Positions 1-8,529 of a stretch of DNA of 64,000 nucleotides are shown one piece after another (within the stretch, counting starts at the first letter, position 1; every line of letters begins with the position of its first letter). A program made the translations under genes and the position numbers. Under the pieces are notes generated by a model. That model did not search any database. It was not told the origin of the DNA and was given only the letters and a program-made list of their open reading frames with translations. This DNA comes from an uncultured Burkholderiales bacterium (GTDB taxonomy: Bacteria; Pseudomonadota; Gammaproteobacteria; Burkholderiales; Burkholderiaceae_C): contig CAISPG010000132.1 in NCBI GenBank assembly GCA_903887325.1, positions 40,070 to 104,069 of the forward strand, written 5' to 3'.

Positions 1-30
1 CAGTCATGTACGGCAGTGGTGCAAGTTTGA

Positions 31-753
31 TCAGCCGATTTGAATATCACCGGACTGAATGCGTTTGACACCTTTTTCCGCCATGCTTTTCCAAGCAGCG
101 GCGAGTGAGCCGTTTAAGTCGATGCCACGGCAGGCATCTTCCACCACTGACACTTCAAAACCAGCGGCGCGTGCGTCCATCGCCGTCCATGCCACGCAGA
201 AGTCGGTGGCCAGTCCGGTGACAAACACTGTCTTGATGCCGCGTTGTTTCAAGTAGCCAGACAAACCGGTGGCGGTTTTGCCGTCGGCTTCCATGAAAGC
301 AGAATAGCTGTCGACCTTGGGGTGGTAGCCTTTGCGAATGATCAACTGTGCAGACGGCAATGCCAGGTCTTTGTGCAACTCGGCGTCTTTGGTGCCTTGC
401 ACGCAATGGTCTGGCCACAACACCTGTGTGCCGTAGCTGAGCTTGGTGGTTTCAAAAGGCTTTTTGCCGCTGTATGCTGATGCGAAAGAAGCGTGACCTT
501 GTGTGTGCCAGTCTTGAGTGACCACGATGTTGTCAAACGCTTTGGAAATGCGGTTGATCACCGGCACAACTTCCGAACCTTTGGCCACGGGCAAGGTGCC
601 GCCTTCGACAAAACAATTTTGCACGTCAACCACGATCAACACCGAGTCTTCACCCGGTTTGATTTTGCTGGCCGACCAAGCCCAAGGTGCCACCGCGCCC
701 AATGCGCCCATGGTGCCCAGTGCTGTCAAAAGTTTTCTGCGATCTGCTTTCAT
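31..753 (-). CDS. pncA: Exported nicotinamidase/isochorismatase-family amidase
   Basis: Cysteine hydrolase of the isochorismatase superfamily, 240 residues, most like nicotinamidase (nicotinamide to nicotinate plus ammonia). Asp43 in VDVQNCF, the Lys near 141 and Cys186 in GLATDFCVAW form the usual triad, and DWH at 81-83 fits the metal site. The N-terminus has a twin-arginine-like leader (DRRKLL followed by a hydrophobic stretch to about residue 28). Periplasmic location is therefore likely, which is unusual because most PncA proteins are cytoplasmic. The ATG has a GAGAGAG ribosome site. It is last in the minus-strand run with the hydroxynicotinate-reductase-like gene, so it may feed nicotinate or another ring amide into that pathway. 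Family assignment is firm; the exact substrate is inferred. Confidence 0.85.
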   Translation of the reverse strand: MKADRRKLLTALGTMGALGAVAPWAWSASKIKPGEDSVLIVVDVQNCFVEGGTLPVAKGSEVVPVINRISKAFDNIVVTQDWHTQGHASFASAYSGKKPFETTKLSYGTQVLWPDHCVQGTKDAELHKDLALPSAQLIIRKGYHPKVDSYSAFMEADGKTATGLSGYLKQRGIKTVFVTGLATDFCVAWTAMDARAAGFEVSVVEDACRGIDLNGSLAAAWKSMAEKGVKRIQSGDIQIG

Positions 754-813
754 TTGCTCTCTCCAATCAAGAACCGCACAACCCGTGCGTAGGGAAACTG
801 GCTCAACTCTGAT

Positions 814-1398
814 TTACCGCAGGCCGTCTTTGCCCACGATCTCATGTATTTGTAATCCACCGATGCGCGGATGCGGTCTGCCGCTGTCAGTCACCACCAC
901 CGCCACCACGATTTCATTGGCACGCGGTGCATCGGACACGCGCGCTTCCATCGCATCGAAATGGCTGCGCACAAAAGCCGCGACTTTGTGGCCCAAGGGC
1001 ACATCCACTGCGGTACCCAGCGTGCCTTGTTTTTTCGCTGACGGCACGAGCGCAGCACCCTGGCTGACCGCTTTGCGCAAAGGCGCACCGAGCTTGGGAT
1101 GCAGTATGGCAGCGGCGTGTTCCAGCTCACCGCCCTCACCGACGATGGCGGCTTTCCCATAGCTTTGCGCTTGTTCGGGTGCAATGCCCAAGGCCTGCAC
1201 ACAACGCTCGCCCAGCATTCCGCCTAACTCTTCGCCGATATCAATCAGTTCATCCAACGAATCACTGAAACGTCCGGCATACGGATTCGCAATCACTGCC
1301 ATGGCCAACGCACGTCGTGTCGGCGGGTTCACGGCTTTGCCGCCGTCCTGGTGAATTTCATCCACTTGCACAATGAGTTTTCTGATCTTGGCTTTCAT
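814..1398 (-). CDS. AA_synth (DUF1185-type) family protein, copy 1
   Basis: About 194 residues counted from the ATG at 1398, which has GGGAG five bases upstream. It resembles the family named amino acid synthesis protein (PF06684), whose biochemical role is to my knowledge not established. Shared family features are the ANPYAG segment near the N-terminus, a GEGGELEHAAA-type segment in the middle, and a conserved VRSHFDAMEARV stretch toward the C-terminus. It is a paralogue of the next gene (1415-2068): both contain ANPYAG or RNPYAG, YGKAAIVG or YGKGAIVG, GELEH, and RSHFDAMEVRV. Tandem copies in one run suggest two subunits or two related reactions in a ring-amide pathway. Function is not assigned. 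Confidence 0.75.
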   Translation of the reverse strand: MKAKIRKLIVQVDEIHQDGGKAVNPPTRRALAMAVIANPYAGRFSDSLDELIDIGEELGGMLGERCVQALGIAPEQAQSYGKAAIVGEGGELEHAAAILHPKLGAPLRKAVSQGAALVPSAKKQGTLGTAVDVPLGHKVAAFVRSHFDAMEARVSDAPRANEIVVAVVVTDSGRPHPRIGGLQIHEIVGKDGLR

Positions 1399-1414
1399 GC
1401 TGTCTCCCGCTCGT

Positions 1415-2068
1415 TCAACGCAAACCATTCCATTGACTGATGTCGTGTGCTTTCAAACCACCCACGCGAGCATGCACACGCGCACCGGTGCTCATGGCCA
1501 ATATGACGATGATTTCATCGGCACGCGGCGCACCCGGCACACGCACTTCCATCGCATCGAAATGGCTGCGCACATAACTGGCGTTGATGTGGGTCAAGGG
1601 CACATCCAAGGTCGCGCCAGGCGGCCCCACTTTTTTGGTAGATGGCACGATAGACAAGGCATTGCCCGGTTGACCGGTGGGCTTGTCGCCGCCACCGCCT
1701 TGAATGTATGAAGCACGGTCGCCCTTCCATCCCAACAGTTCGCGCATGGCGTAACCGCCGGGCACATGCCACAGTGCACCGTGTTCGAGTTCACCTGCCG
1801 CGCCGACGATGGCACCTTTGCCGTAGCCTTGTATCTGGTCGGGCGTGACACCCATGGCATCGCAGAGTTTTTTGGCCAAGTCCACGCCCAAGGGATTAAG
1901 TGCTTCCATCATCGGCAGTATGTCTGCGTGGTACGCACCCGCATACGGATTGCGCAACACCGCAGCAATGGCACCACGCACCAGCGGTGTGTCTGCGGGC
2001 GGGCCAAACTCGTGGTGTATCTGTTCTGTTTGCGTGAATATGCGCCGCACATCAATCAAGTCACTCAT
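1415..2068 (-). CDS. AA_synth (DUF1185-type) family protein, copy 2
   Basis: Paralogue of the preceding minus-strand gene, about 217 residues from the ATG at 2068. An in-frame ATG at 2083 would overlap the upstream UPF0280 gene by 13 bases, so the ATG two bases after that gene's stop is preferred. It has the family landmarks RNPYAGAY, GKGAIVGAAGELEHG and RSHFDAMEVRV, plus an extra glycine-rich insertion (IQGGGGDKPTGQ) absent from copy 1. Position, spacing and orientation put it in one operon with UPF0280 and the Fe-S reductase. Family recognition is good; enzymatic activity is unknown. Confidence 0.75.
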   Translation of the reverse strand: MSDLIDVRRIFTQTEQIHHEFGPPADTPLVRGAIAAVLRNPYAGAYHADILPMMEALNPLGVDLAKKLCDAMGVTPDQIQGYGKGAIVGAAGELEHGALWHVPGGYAMRELLGWKGDRASYIQGGGGDKPTGQPGNALSIVPSTKKVGPPGATLDVPLTHINASYVRSHFDAMEVRVPGAPRADEIIVILAMSTGARVHARVGGLKAHDISQWNGLR

Positions 2069-2070
2069 GC

Positions 2071-2952
2071 TTACACCCGACATTCCAAAGGTTCAGCCAC
2101 GACCGCATGGCCTTGGCAAGATAAAAAGGCCGCGTGAATCAAACCACGCGACTGCATGTCACGGGCACAGTCTAGCCCGTGTTCCAGCGCCTGCTGCAAT
2201 TGCTGCGCATGCAAAGGCGGCACGTCCACCGTCACCAAGCGCGCACCCAAATCGGTGTCGTCACGCAAACTGTCAGCGGGGCGGCGTTGAATGCGCCTTT
2301 CGTCAATATTGACTGCATTCGCAATCAGCGTGGCGGCCACATCGGCCTGCGCTGCTGTTGCCGCCAACACGGTCACGCTGTCTGCAATGCCTAATGAAAA
2401 ACTGCGCCCTTGCCATCCGCTGGTGGCGATGCCGCGCACCGGCATGTCCGCCTCAATCACAAACGCGCCGTCAACCGATAACTCATGTGTTTGCCAGTTG
2501 CGCAATGCCTGCGCCATATCGCTCACCATGCCGATGCGCCAGCTTTCACCGGGTTGCATGTGCAAAGCAATATCGCCGCCGTTGTTCACATAGGCTTTGT
2601 GAATACCGGCTTGCATGAAACAAGGCAACAACTCTTGCGCCACTGAACCCGCCACAGCGGCCATGGGTGTAACAAAACCATCGTGGCTGGCAAAAGCAGC
2701 TTGCGCAGTGGCGCGGTGCATGCGTTGCGCGACAGGGTGCGTGAACACATGGTCTTCTAAAGCTGAAACGGCTTGTCTTAAATAGAACAACTCGCTCACC
2801 AGTTCAGGCAATATGCACTGGAAGCGTTGCCAAGTTTTTTCAATCGCATCAGCGCAAGCCTGCGGTTCACCCGCTAACTGCAAAACGATATCGATAGGGC
2901 CATGCTGAAAATGCCAACGGCCATCGGAGAGTGAACGGCGTTGTGCATGCAT
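2071..2952 (-). CDS. UPF0280 / ApbE-like protein
   Basis: 293 residues resembling the UPF0280 family, distant relatives of ApbE (FAD:protein FMN transferase). Visible landmarks are the YVNNGGDIAL segment near the middle, which corresponds to the family's flavin-binding glycine region, and the GIATSGWQGRSFSLGIADSVTV stretch, of which the GIATSG part is typical. It starts five bases after the stop of the Fe-S reductase gene, so the two are almost certainly co-transcribed. If it keeps ApbE-type chemistry it could attach FMN to its neighbour, but that is inference only. Confidence 0.72.
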   Translation of the reverse strand: MHAQRRSLSDGRWHFQHGPIDIVLQLAGEPQACADAIEKTWQRFQCILPELVSELFYLRQAVSALEDHVFTHPVAQRMHRATAQAAFASHDGFVTPMAAVAGSVAQELLPCFMQAGIHKAYVNNGGDIALHMQPGESWRIGMVSDMAQALRNWQTHELSVDGAFVIEADMPVRGIATSGWQGRSFSLGIADSVTVLAATAAQADVAATLIANAVNIDERRIQRRPADSLRDDTDLGARLVTVDVPPLHAQQLQQALEHGLDCARDMQSRGLIHAAFLSCQGHAVVAEPLECRV

Positions 2953-2957
2953 GTGTG

Positions 2958-4559
2958 TCAGCCCAACATCGGTGGCGCATCCAGCGGCCAGGGCGATACA
3001 TCAGAGGGCGGGTTCTCCCAGCGCATGTGTGTGGGTGCGCCGTCGTTATGCCATGCGCCGTTGCGCATGCTGTCGTCCAAAGTGCGCACAAAACCCATGT
3101 GCCCGCCCAATGACTGGTAGTCGCTCAAGCGCAAGGTGAATTCGATGGGCGCAACGATGGCCGGAGTGGGCACAGTGCCAAAACTGTTGGCTGGCATGCG
3201 CATCACATCCACCATCAAGGTGATGCCGCCGCCCGGCCACACATAAGCCGGTGCGCCGCCGCAACTCACATTCACCAAAGCTTGTTTGACTGCACGCGTC
3301 AGTTGTATCGGGTTGTCGGTGACACCCGAGCGCAAACTGCCGCCTGCACCTGCTAAGAACAACACCGATACCAAAGACGGTTCGCAGTTCTCACCTATAC
3401 GCTCCACCACATGGCGCACTTCGCTGGGCATCTCAGCAGGCTGCGGTTTTAAATGCTCGTCCAACACAAACCAAGCCGCGTGTTCGCCAGTGGTAGAAGT
3501 CATCAGCAAACGCAAACCCGGCCAGGCTTCTTCAGGGTTCCACTCGCCCAAGATAGACAAGGGGTCGGTGATGCTGGTGCCGCCCCAGCCCGTGCCAGGT
3601 TGCGCCACTTGGAAATAGCGCCCCGGCGTGGACTTTCGCCCGTTGATTTTGATACCGCTGGGCTTCATATGTAAACAACGCCCGGCCTGGTGCTCGGTCA
3701 ACACGCCGGTGATGTGGTCATCCACCACCACCACCTCGTCGCACACGCCTAACCACTGACGCGCAAACATACCAATCGCCGCAGAGCCGCAACCCACACG
3801 CATGCGTTGCTCGGTGACACCATCGACCACCGGCGCATGACCGGCTTGCAAACCCAGCTTCGCGCCGTTTTCAATTTGCACTTCCAAAGCCTGCTGGTTG
3901 CCCAACTTATGCATCAACTCCAAGGCCATGCGGCCTTGTTTTTTGCTGCCGCCTGTCAAGTGATGCACGCCGCCCAAGCTGAGCATTTGCGAGCCGTATT
4001 CAGCAGTGGTGACGTGGCCAACTTCTTCGCCTTGGTAAAGCACCGCAGCGCGTTCATCGCCGATGTAACGGTCGGTGTCTATCTTCACCTTGAGGCTGCA
4101 ATAACTGAAGATGCCTTCGGTGACCACGGTCACCATGTCGACACCGCGCGACTTGGACGCGACGATGAAAGGTGCAGGTTTGTAATCCGGGTAGGTGGTG
4201 GATGCCCCTATGCCGGTGACGAAAACGCCCTTTTCTTCATTTTCAAGCGTGGTCAGTGTTTGCGGCAAAGCGTCTGCGTCTGTTCTTGGGTTAAAGCTCA
4301 GAGGCTGGTCTTGTGCGCTTGCTTGTCTATTGAGAAACACCACCGGGTCTAAGCGCACCAGCACACCATCGTGATTGGCATAGCGGTCACACGCGCCCAC
4401 GCGTCCTTCGGATATCTGGCACAACACCGGACAGGCATTGCATTCCACCTTTCCTTCACGCACCGGCCCATGCTTGGGCTCGACCCGCTGCAACCCCAAT
4501 GGCAGGCCCGAATCTGTCGCGGGCAAGCCATCGGTGTGTGTAGTGCTGGGTGTGTTCAT
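2958..4559 (-). CDS. 6-hydroxynicotinate reductase-like iron-sulfur protein
   Basis: 533 residues from the ATG at 4559. The N-terminus carries a four-cysteine cluster motif, Cys40-x2-Cys43-x3-Cys47-x9-Cys57 (CNACPVLCQI then GACDRY), fitting one [4Fe-4S] cluster. The whole protein resembles proteins annotated as 6-hydroxynicotinate reductase, the ferredoxin-dependent ring-reducing enzyme of anaerobic nicotinate degradation known from Eubacterium barkeri. Later glycine-rich stretches (TGIGASTTYP, GTGWGGTS, WPGGGITLMV) may bind cofactors. It is first in its minus-strand run and faces an enamidase-like gene across a 98-base gap, which is the next step of the known pathway. The true substrate may be a different N-heterocycle. 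Confidence 0.7.
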   Translation of the reverse strand: MNTPSTTHTDGLPATDSGLPLGLQRVEPKHGPVREGKVECNACPVLCQISEGRVGACDRYANHDGVLVRLDPVVFLNRQASAQDQPLSFNPRTDADALPQTLTTLENEEKGVFVTGIGASTTYPDYKPAPFIVASKSRGVDMVTVVTEGIFSYCSLKVKIDTDRYIGDERAAVLYQGEEVGHVTTAEYGSQMLSLGGVHHLTGGSKKQGRMALELMHKLGNQQALEVQIENGAKLGLQAGHAPVVDGVTEQRMRVGCGSAAIGMFARQWLGVCDEVVVVDDHITGVLTEHQAGRCLHMKPSGIKINGRKSTPGRYFQVAQPGTGWGGTSITDPLSILGEWNPEEAWPGLRLLMTSTTGEHAAWFVLDEHLKPQPAEMPSEVRHVVERIGENCEPSLVSVLFLAGAGGSLRSGVTDNPIQLTRAVKQALVNVSCGGAPAYVWPGGGITLMVDVMRMPANSFGTVPTPAIVAPIEFTLRLSDYQSLGGHMGFVRTLDDSMRNGAWHNDGAPTHMRWENPPSDVSPWPLDAPPMLG

Positions 4560-4657
4560 GCCATTCGTGGGTTGGAGAATCAAAGCAAAGACCAAGACGC
4601 ATTATGCTTGTGGCTGCACCTCGCACAGAGTCAAACATTAGTTCCAAGGAGTTCGTC

Positions 4658-5848
4658 ATGGCCACCGCAGCAACCGAAGAAGCATCCGGCAAAGTCGTCA
4701 TTAAAAACATAGGACTGCTGCTCTCCGGCGATATAGACAAACCCATTTTGGAAGCAGACACCATCGTCGTCATGGACGGCATCATCACCGCAGTGGGCAA
4801 ATTCAAAGACGTAGACACCGAGGGCGCGAAAACCACCATCGATGTGCGCCAAACCTGCGTGGCACCCGGTCTGATAGACAGCCATGTGCACCCGGTGTTC
4901 GGCGACTGGACACCGCGACAAAACCAAATCGGCTGGATCGACTCCACCATGAACGGCGGTGTCACCACCATGGTGTCTGCCGGTGAAGTGCATTTGCCCG
5001 GTCGGCCCAAAGACATCGTCGGCTTGAAAGCCTTGGCCATCACCGCGCAACGCGCGTTCAGCAACTTCCGCCCCGGCGGTGTGAAAGTGATTGCGGGTGC
5101 ACCCATCATCGAAAAAGGCATGACCGAACACGACTTTGCAGAACTCGCCTCGGCGGGCGTGACGCTCTTGGGTGAAGTGGGATTGGGTTCAGTCAAAGCC
5201 GGATATGAAGCCAAAGAAATGGTGGCCTGGGCACGCAAGCACGGCATACAAAGCACCATTCACACTGGCGGGCCGTCTATTCCCGGCTCAGGCTTGATCG
5301 ACAAAGACGTGGTGCTGGAAGCCGACGCGGATGTGATCGGCCATATCAACGGCGGCCATACTTCATTGAGCGAAGCCCATGTGTGCGAGTTGTGCGAGAA
5401 GTCCAGCCGCGCGATTGAAATCGTGCACAACGGCAACGAGCGCGTGGCGATTGCAGCCGCCAAAGCCGCACTGAAATTGAAATGCCCGCACCGCGTGATC
5501 TTGGGCACTGACGGCCCCGCAGGTTCAGGCGTGCAACCGCTGGGCATGTTGCGCATGGTGGCATTGCTGTCCAGCTTGGCGAACATTCCCGCTGAGTTGG
5601 TGTTTTGTTTTGCCACCGGCAACACGGCACGCATACGCAATTTGAATTGCGGCTTGATAGAAGTAGGACGCGCTGCTGACTTTGTGTTCATGGACCGCGC
5701 ACAACACACCGCCGGACGCAATTTGCTGGAGAGCGTGCAACTCGGCGACATACCCGGCGTTGGCATGGTGATGATTGATGGGTTGGTGCGCTGCCAGCGC
5801 TCGCGCAATACACCTCCAGCGACAGAGATACCGGTAATCGTGCTTTGA
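4658..5848 (+). CDS. Enamidase-like amidohydrolase
   Basis: 396-residue metal-dependent amidohydrolase. His76 and His78 in DSHVHP are the first metal ligands, and GHINGGH and LGTDGPAG carry later His and Asp ligands. The N-terminal GDIDKPILEADTIVV segment and overall length match enamidase, which opens 6-oxo-tetrahydronicotinate in the Eubacterium barkeri nicotinate pathway. The ATG at 4658 is chosen because AAGGA sits eight bases upstream. A longer frame from 4550 would run into the divergent gene's start. It is divergent from the reductase-like gene. Its stop overlaps the TTG start of the following histidine kinase, so they may share a transcript. Confidence 0.75.
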   Translation: MATAATEEASGKVVIKNIGLLLSGDIDKPILEADTIVVMDGIITAVGKFKDVDTEGAKTTIDVRQTCVAPGLIDSHVHPVFGDWTPRQNQIGWIDSTMNGGVTTMVSAGEVHLPGRPKDIVGLKALAITAQRAFSNFRPGGVKVIAGAPIIEKGMTEHDFAELASAGVTLLGEVGLGSVKAGYEAKEMVAWARKHGIQSTIHTGGPSIPGSGLIDKDVVLEADADVIGHINGGHTSLSEAHVCELCEKSSRAIEIVHNGNERVAIAAAKAALKLKCPHRVILGTDGPAGSGVQPLGMLRMVALLSSLANIPAELVFCFATGNTARIRNLNCGLIEVGRAADFVFMDRAQHTAGRNLLESVQLGDIPGVGMVMIDGLVRCQRSRNTPPATEIPVIVL

Positions 5849-7419
5849 GTTTTCCCACCTTGTTGTTCCATTCACCCATTTATCTCATCCCGACGCCTGC
5901 CAAGCGCTGGCTGGGCTTGGCCAGTTGGAGCTTCGCTTGGTTGCTGCTGTGGTTTTGTGACGGTGTGCTGAATTTAGGCAATTTGGCCTTGCTGCTGGTA
6001 TTGGGTAGCGCCATGGCCGGTATATGGTTATCACCCATTGCTTCCTTGCTGGCATGCGTGTGTTCGGTGATGATGTTCAACTGGTTGTTTGTACCGCCGC
6101 GCTTCACTTTTAACGTTGACCTCAACCAAGACTTGTTGCTGCTGGTCACCATGCTGGGTGTGAGCGCCATGGTCAGTTATTCCATGTCAAGACTGCGTTC
6201 CGCGGCTCAGCTGGAAAACGAACACGCCGCCGACTCTGAAAAAATGCGAATACTGGGCGAACAGTTTCGAGATGTCACACAAGCGGGATTGCGCGGCGAG
6301 TTATTGCGAACCGCTTTGCAACAACACATGCAATCCAATGTCATGCTGTTGCTGGCAAATGAATTTGCTGCACCTGATATGCATGGTGAAGCCATTTACT
6401 TAGGACAACCGGACAAGCAAATCAAAGAGGGCCTGCACAGTTGCATGAATACGCTTGCAGCTTTAGGACCGGGAACCGGTCGGTTTGAAAACCAAAGCAC
6501 TTTATTCTTACCCATCAGGGGCAGAACCAAAGCCTTCGGTGCAGTGGCTATTCAAGAGCGGAAATTGGCGGACATATCGCAGGCCAAACGCGCCTACCTG
6601 CAACAAATGTGTGATTTGCTTGGCCTGGAAATTGAGCGCGACCACACCTTGAAACAAGCGCAACTCTCTAACGAAGAAGCACACAACCAACGCATACGCA
6701 ACACCTTGTTGACTTCTATCTCGCATGACTACCGCACCCCCTTGGCTAACTTGATTGGCGCAGCCTCGGTCATCCATTCGCAACACCCCAAACTGAGCAC
6801 CGGGCAAGTGACACAGCTGGCCAACACCGTGCTGGTAGAGGCGCAACACCTGAACCGCATGACCAGCAACACCTTGCAACTGGCACGCTTGGATGCAGCG
6901 CCTTGGCGGGTGCACAAAGACTGGGAGTCGTTGCAAGAAGTGGTGGGCTCGGTGCTGGCCACGACCCGGCGGCGTTACCCGCACAGACAGATAGAAGTAC
7001 ACGTGCCTGATGGTCTTCCATTGGTGTTTTGCGATGCCATGCTGCTGGTGCAGTTGCTGGACAACCTGATAGAAAACGCCATCAAGTACAGCGGTGACGA
7101 TGAGCACATACAAATAAAAGCCGCACAAGACACACAAGAAATACAACTGCGTGTGATAGACCACGGGCGCGGCATTCCCGACCCGTGGAAAGACAAAGTG
7201 TTTCAAGCGTTTGAGCGCATGCACGAAGACGACGCGCAAGCCGATGCAAGTGACAACAGCCAACTCAGACGCGGCGTAGGCGTAGGACTGGCCGTGTGCA
7301 AAGCGATTGCCAATGTGCACCATGCCCGCATCTGGATTGAAGACACCCAACCCACTGGTGCCACGCTGTGCGTGGCGTTTCCTCTTGAAGCACAGCCCAT
7401 GCTGCACACAGAGGATTGA
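5845..7419 (+). CDS. kdpD: KdpD-like sensor histidine kinase lacking the N-terminal KdpD/Usp region
   Basis: 524 residues starting at a TTG that overlaps the previous stop. Residues about 15-110 form four membrane segments of the KdpD transmembrane (DUF4118) type, including FVPPRFTFNV. A GAF-like stretch follows, then HisKA with His294 in SHDYRTPLANL and an ATPase domain with LIENAIKYS (N box) and DHGRGIPD (G box). Full KdpD is about 890 residues. The N-terminal KdpD ATP-binding and Usp domains are absent, giving a shortened form. The partner response regulator follows directly. No kdpFABC genes lie nearby; the K+ transporter Kup is 1.6 kb downstream instead, so this pair may sense K+ or osmotic state. 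Confidence 0.82.
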   Translation: MSFPTLLFHSPIYLIPTPAKRWLGLASWSFAWLLLWFCDGVLNLGNLALLLVLGSAMAGIWLSPIASLLACVCSVMMFNWLFVPPRFTFNVDLNQDLLLLVTMLGVSAMVSYSMSRLRSAAQLENEHAADSEKMRILGEQFRDVTQAGLRGELLRTALQQHMQSNVMLLLANEFAAPDMHGEAIYLGQPDKQIKEGLHSCMNTLAALGPGTGRFENQSTLFLPIRGRTKAFGAVAIQERKLADISQAKRAYLQQMCDLLGLEIERDHTLKQAQLSNEEAHNQRIRNTLLTSISHDYRTPLANLIGAASVIHSQHPKLSTGQVTQLANTVLVEAQHLNRMTSNTLQLARLDAAPWRVHKDWESLQEVVGSVLATTRRRYPHRQIEVHVPDGLPLVFCDAMLLVQLLDNLIENAIKYSGDDEHIQIKAAQDTQEIQLRVIDHGRGIPDPWKDKVFQAFERMHEDDAQADASDNSQLRRGVGVGLAVCKAIANVHHARIWIEDTQPTGATLCVAFPLEAQPMLHTED

Positions 7420-7424
7420 CCCGC

Positions 7425-8129
7425 ATGGCATTGCACGTGTTGTTGGTGGAAGATGACCGCGAACTGCGCCGCACACTGCGCGATGCATTGACCGTGGAAG
7501 GCTATGAAGTGCAAGTCAGCGGCAGTGCAGCAGATGCAAACGCGGTGTTGAAACACGCGATGCCTTCCCTCACACCGCTGGACTTGTTGATCTTGGACTT
7601 AGGGCTGCCCGACGGCGACGGCGCAGACTTGCTGCACAGCGTGCGGAGCAAATACAAACTGCCTGTGCTGATCATCTCGGCGCGGCATGACGAAGACAAC
7701 AAAGTGCATTTGCTGGATGCCGGTGCGGACGATTACCTGGTGAAGCCCTTCAGCATCAACGAATTGTTAGCCCGCATGCGCGTGAGCTTACGCCACAGAG
7801 GCACCACTGTGCAAGCCGCGCAAACTGTTTACCAATGCCACAGCCTGCATATTGACTTGGCCAAACACGAGGTGAGTAAAGCAGGTGAAGCCGTGCACCT
7901 GACACCGACAGAATTCAAACTGCTGGCCCGGCTGGTGCGCCAAGCCGGGCAAGTGGTGACGCACCGGCAATTGCTGGTTGATGTGTGGGGCGCAGAGTTT
8001 GTGCAGCACACCCATTACCTGCGTTTGTACATGGCGCAATTGCGCGCCAAGCTGGAAGACAACCCGACCGAACCGCAATTGCTGCTGACCGAACCGGGGG
8101 TGGGGTATAGGTTGTTTGAGGGGGTGTAA
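7425..8129 (+). CDS. kdpE: KdpE-like OmpR-family response regulator
   Basis: 234 residues from the ATG at 7425; a TTG at 7416 overlapping the kinase stop is an alternative. The receiver domain has the acidic pair in VEDD, the phosphoacceptor Asp58 in LILDLGLPDG, and Lys in VKPFS. The C-terminal winged-helix DNA-binding domain has TPTEFKLLARLV, the recognition region and a final GVGYRLFEGV, all typical of KdpE. It is translationally close to the truncated KdpD. Likely targets are nearby K+ uptake genes, but no binding site was identified. Confidence 0.88.
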   Translation: MALHVLLVEDDRELRRTLRDALTVEGYEVQVSGSAADANAVLKHAMPSLTPLDLLILDLGLPDGDGADLLHSVRSKYKLPVLIISARHDEDNKVHLLDAGADDYLVKPFSINELLARMRVSLRHRGTTVQAAQTVYQCHSLHIDLAKHEVSKAGEAVHLTPTEFKLLARLVRQAGQVVTHRQLLVDVWGAEFVQHTHYLRLYMAQLRAKLEDNPTEPQLLLTEPGVGYRLFEGV

Positions 8130-8192
8130 TTCGTGGCGCTTGTCAATACGCTAGGGATGAGAAAAAAATGCCGTCATTATTCAAACCATTGT

Positions 8193-8221
8193 GTATGACA
8201 AATAATAATTTTATGTCATAC
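8193..8221. promoter_or_regulatory. Inverted repeat, probable toxin-antitoxin operator
   Basis: Perfect 8-bp arms GTATGACA (8193-8200) and TGTCATAC (8214-8221), separated by an A/T-rich 13-base spacer and 32 bases upstream of the RHH antitoxin start. RHH antitoxins usually repress their own operon through such palindromes. Confidence 0.55.
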
Positions 8222-8253
8222 TAAAACCCACTTTTGTAAGAAAAGGGTTTCCC

Positions 8254-8529
8254 ATGATATCTGTTCGCTTACCTGATGCCGTAGAGCTCGAGTTAAATCA
8301 GTATTGCGCGTCTCGCAATCTGACCAAATCGCATGTGGTGCAAGAAGCGCTAGCTGAATACATGGTCGCAGTTAAAGCTGCTGCTCCAACCAAACCGTTG
8401 CCCGAACCTGACCTTTCGTTTCTACCTGAGAACGATCCAATCCGTCAATTTATCGGTATTGCCAAACAAGGGCCAAGCACCCACGAATGGATGGCCATCA
8501 CCCGAGGCGACGATTGGAACAAGCCATGA
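8254..8529 (+). CDS. Ribbon-helix-helix antitoxin (VapB-like)
   Basis: 91 residues. The N-terminus ISVRLPDAVELELNQYC followed by KSHVVQEALAEYM is a ribbon-helix-helix DNA-binding fold. The C-terminal half, rich in Pro and acidic residues and ending in EWMAITRGDDW, is the likely toxin-neutralising part. Its stop overlaps the ATG of the PIN toxin (ATGA), the usual coupling of antitoxin and toxin. It probably represses its own operon through the inverted repeat upstream. Base composition is visibly more A/T-rich than the flanking genes, consistent with acquisition by transfer. Confidence 0.82.
   Translation: MISVRLPDAVELELNQYCASRNLTKSHVVQEALAEYMVAVKAAAPTKPLPEPDLSFLPENDPIRQFIGIAKQGPSTHEWMAITRGDDWNKP

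Noticed and set aside
6508..7488. 326-codon frame antisense to the histidine kinase gene
   Set aside because: No motif, and the sense strand has all kinase boxes.
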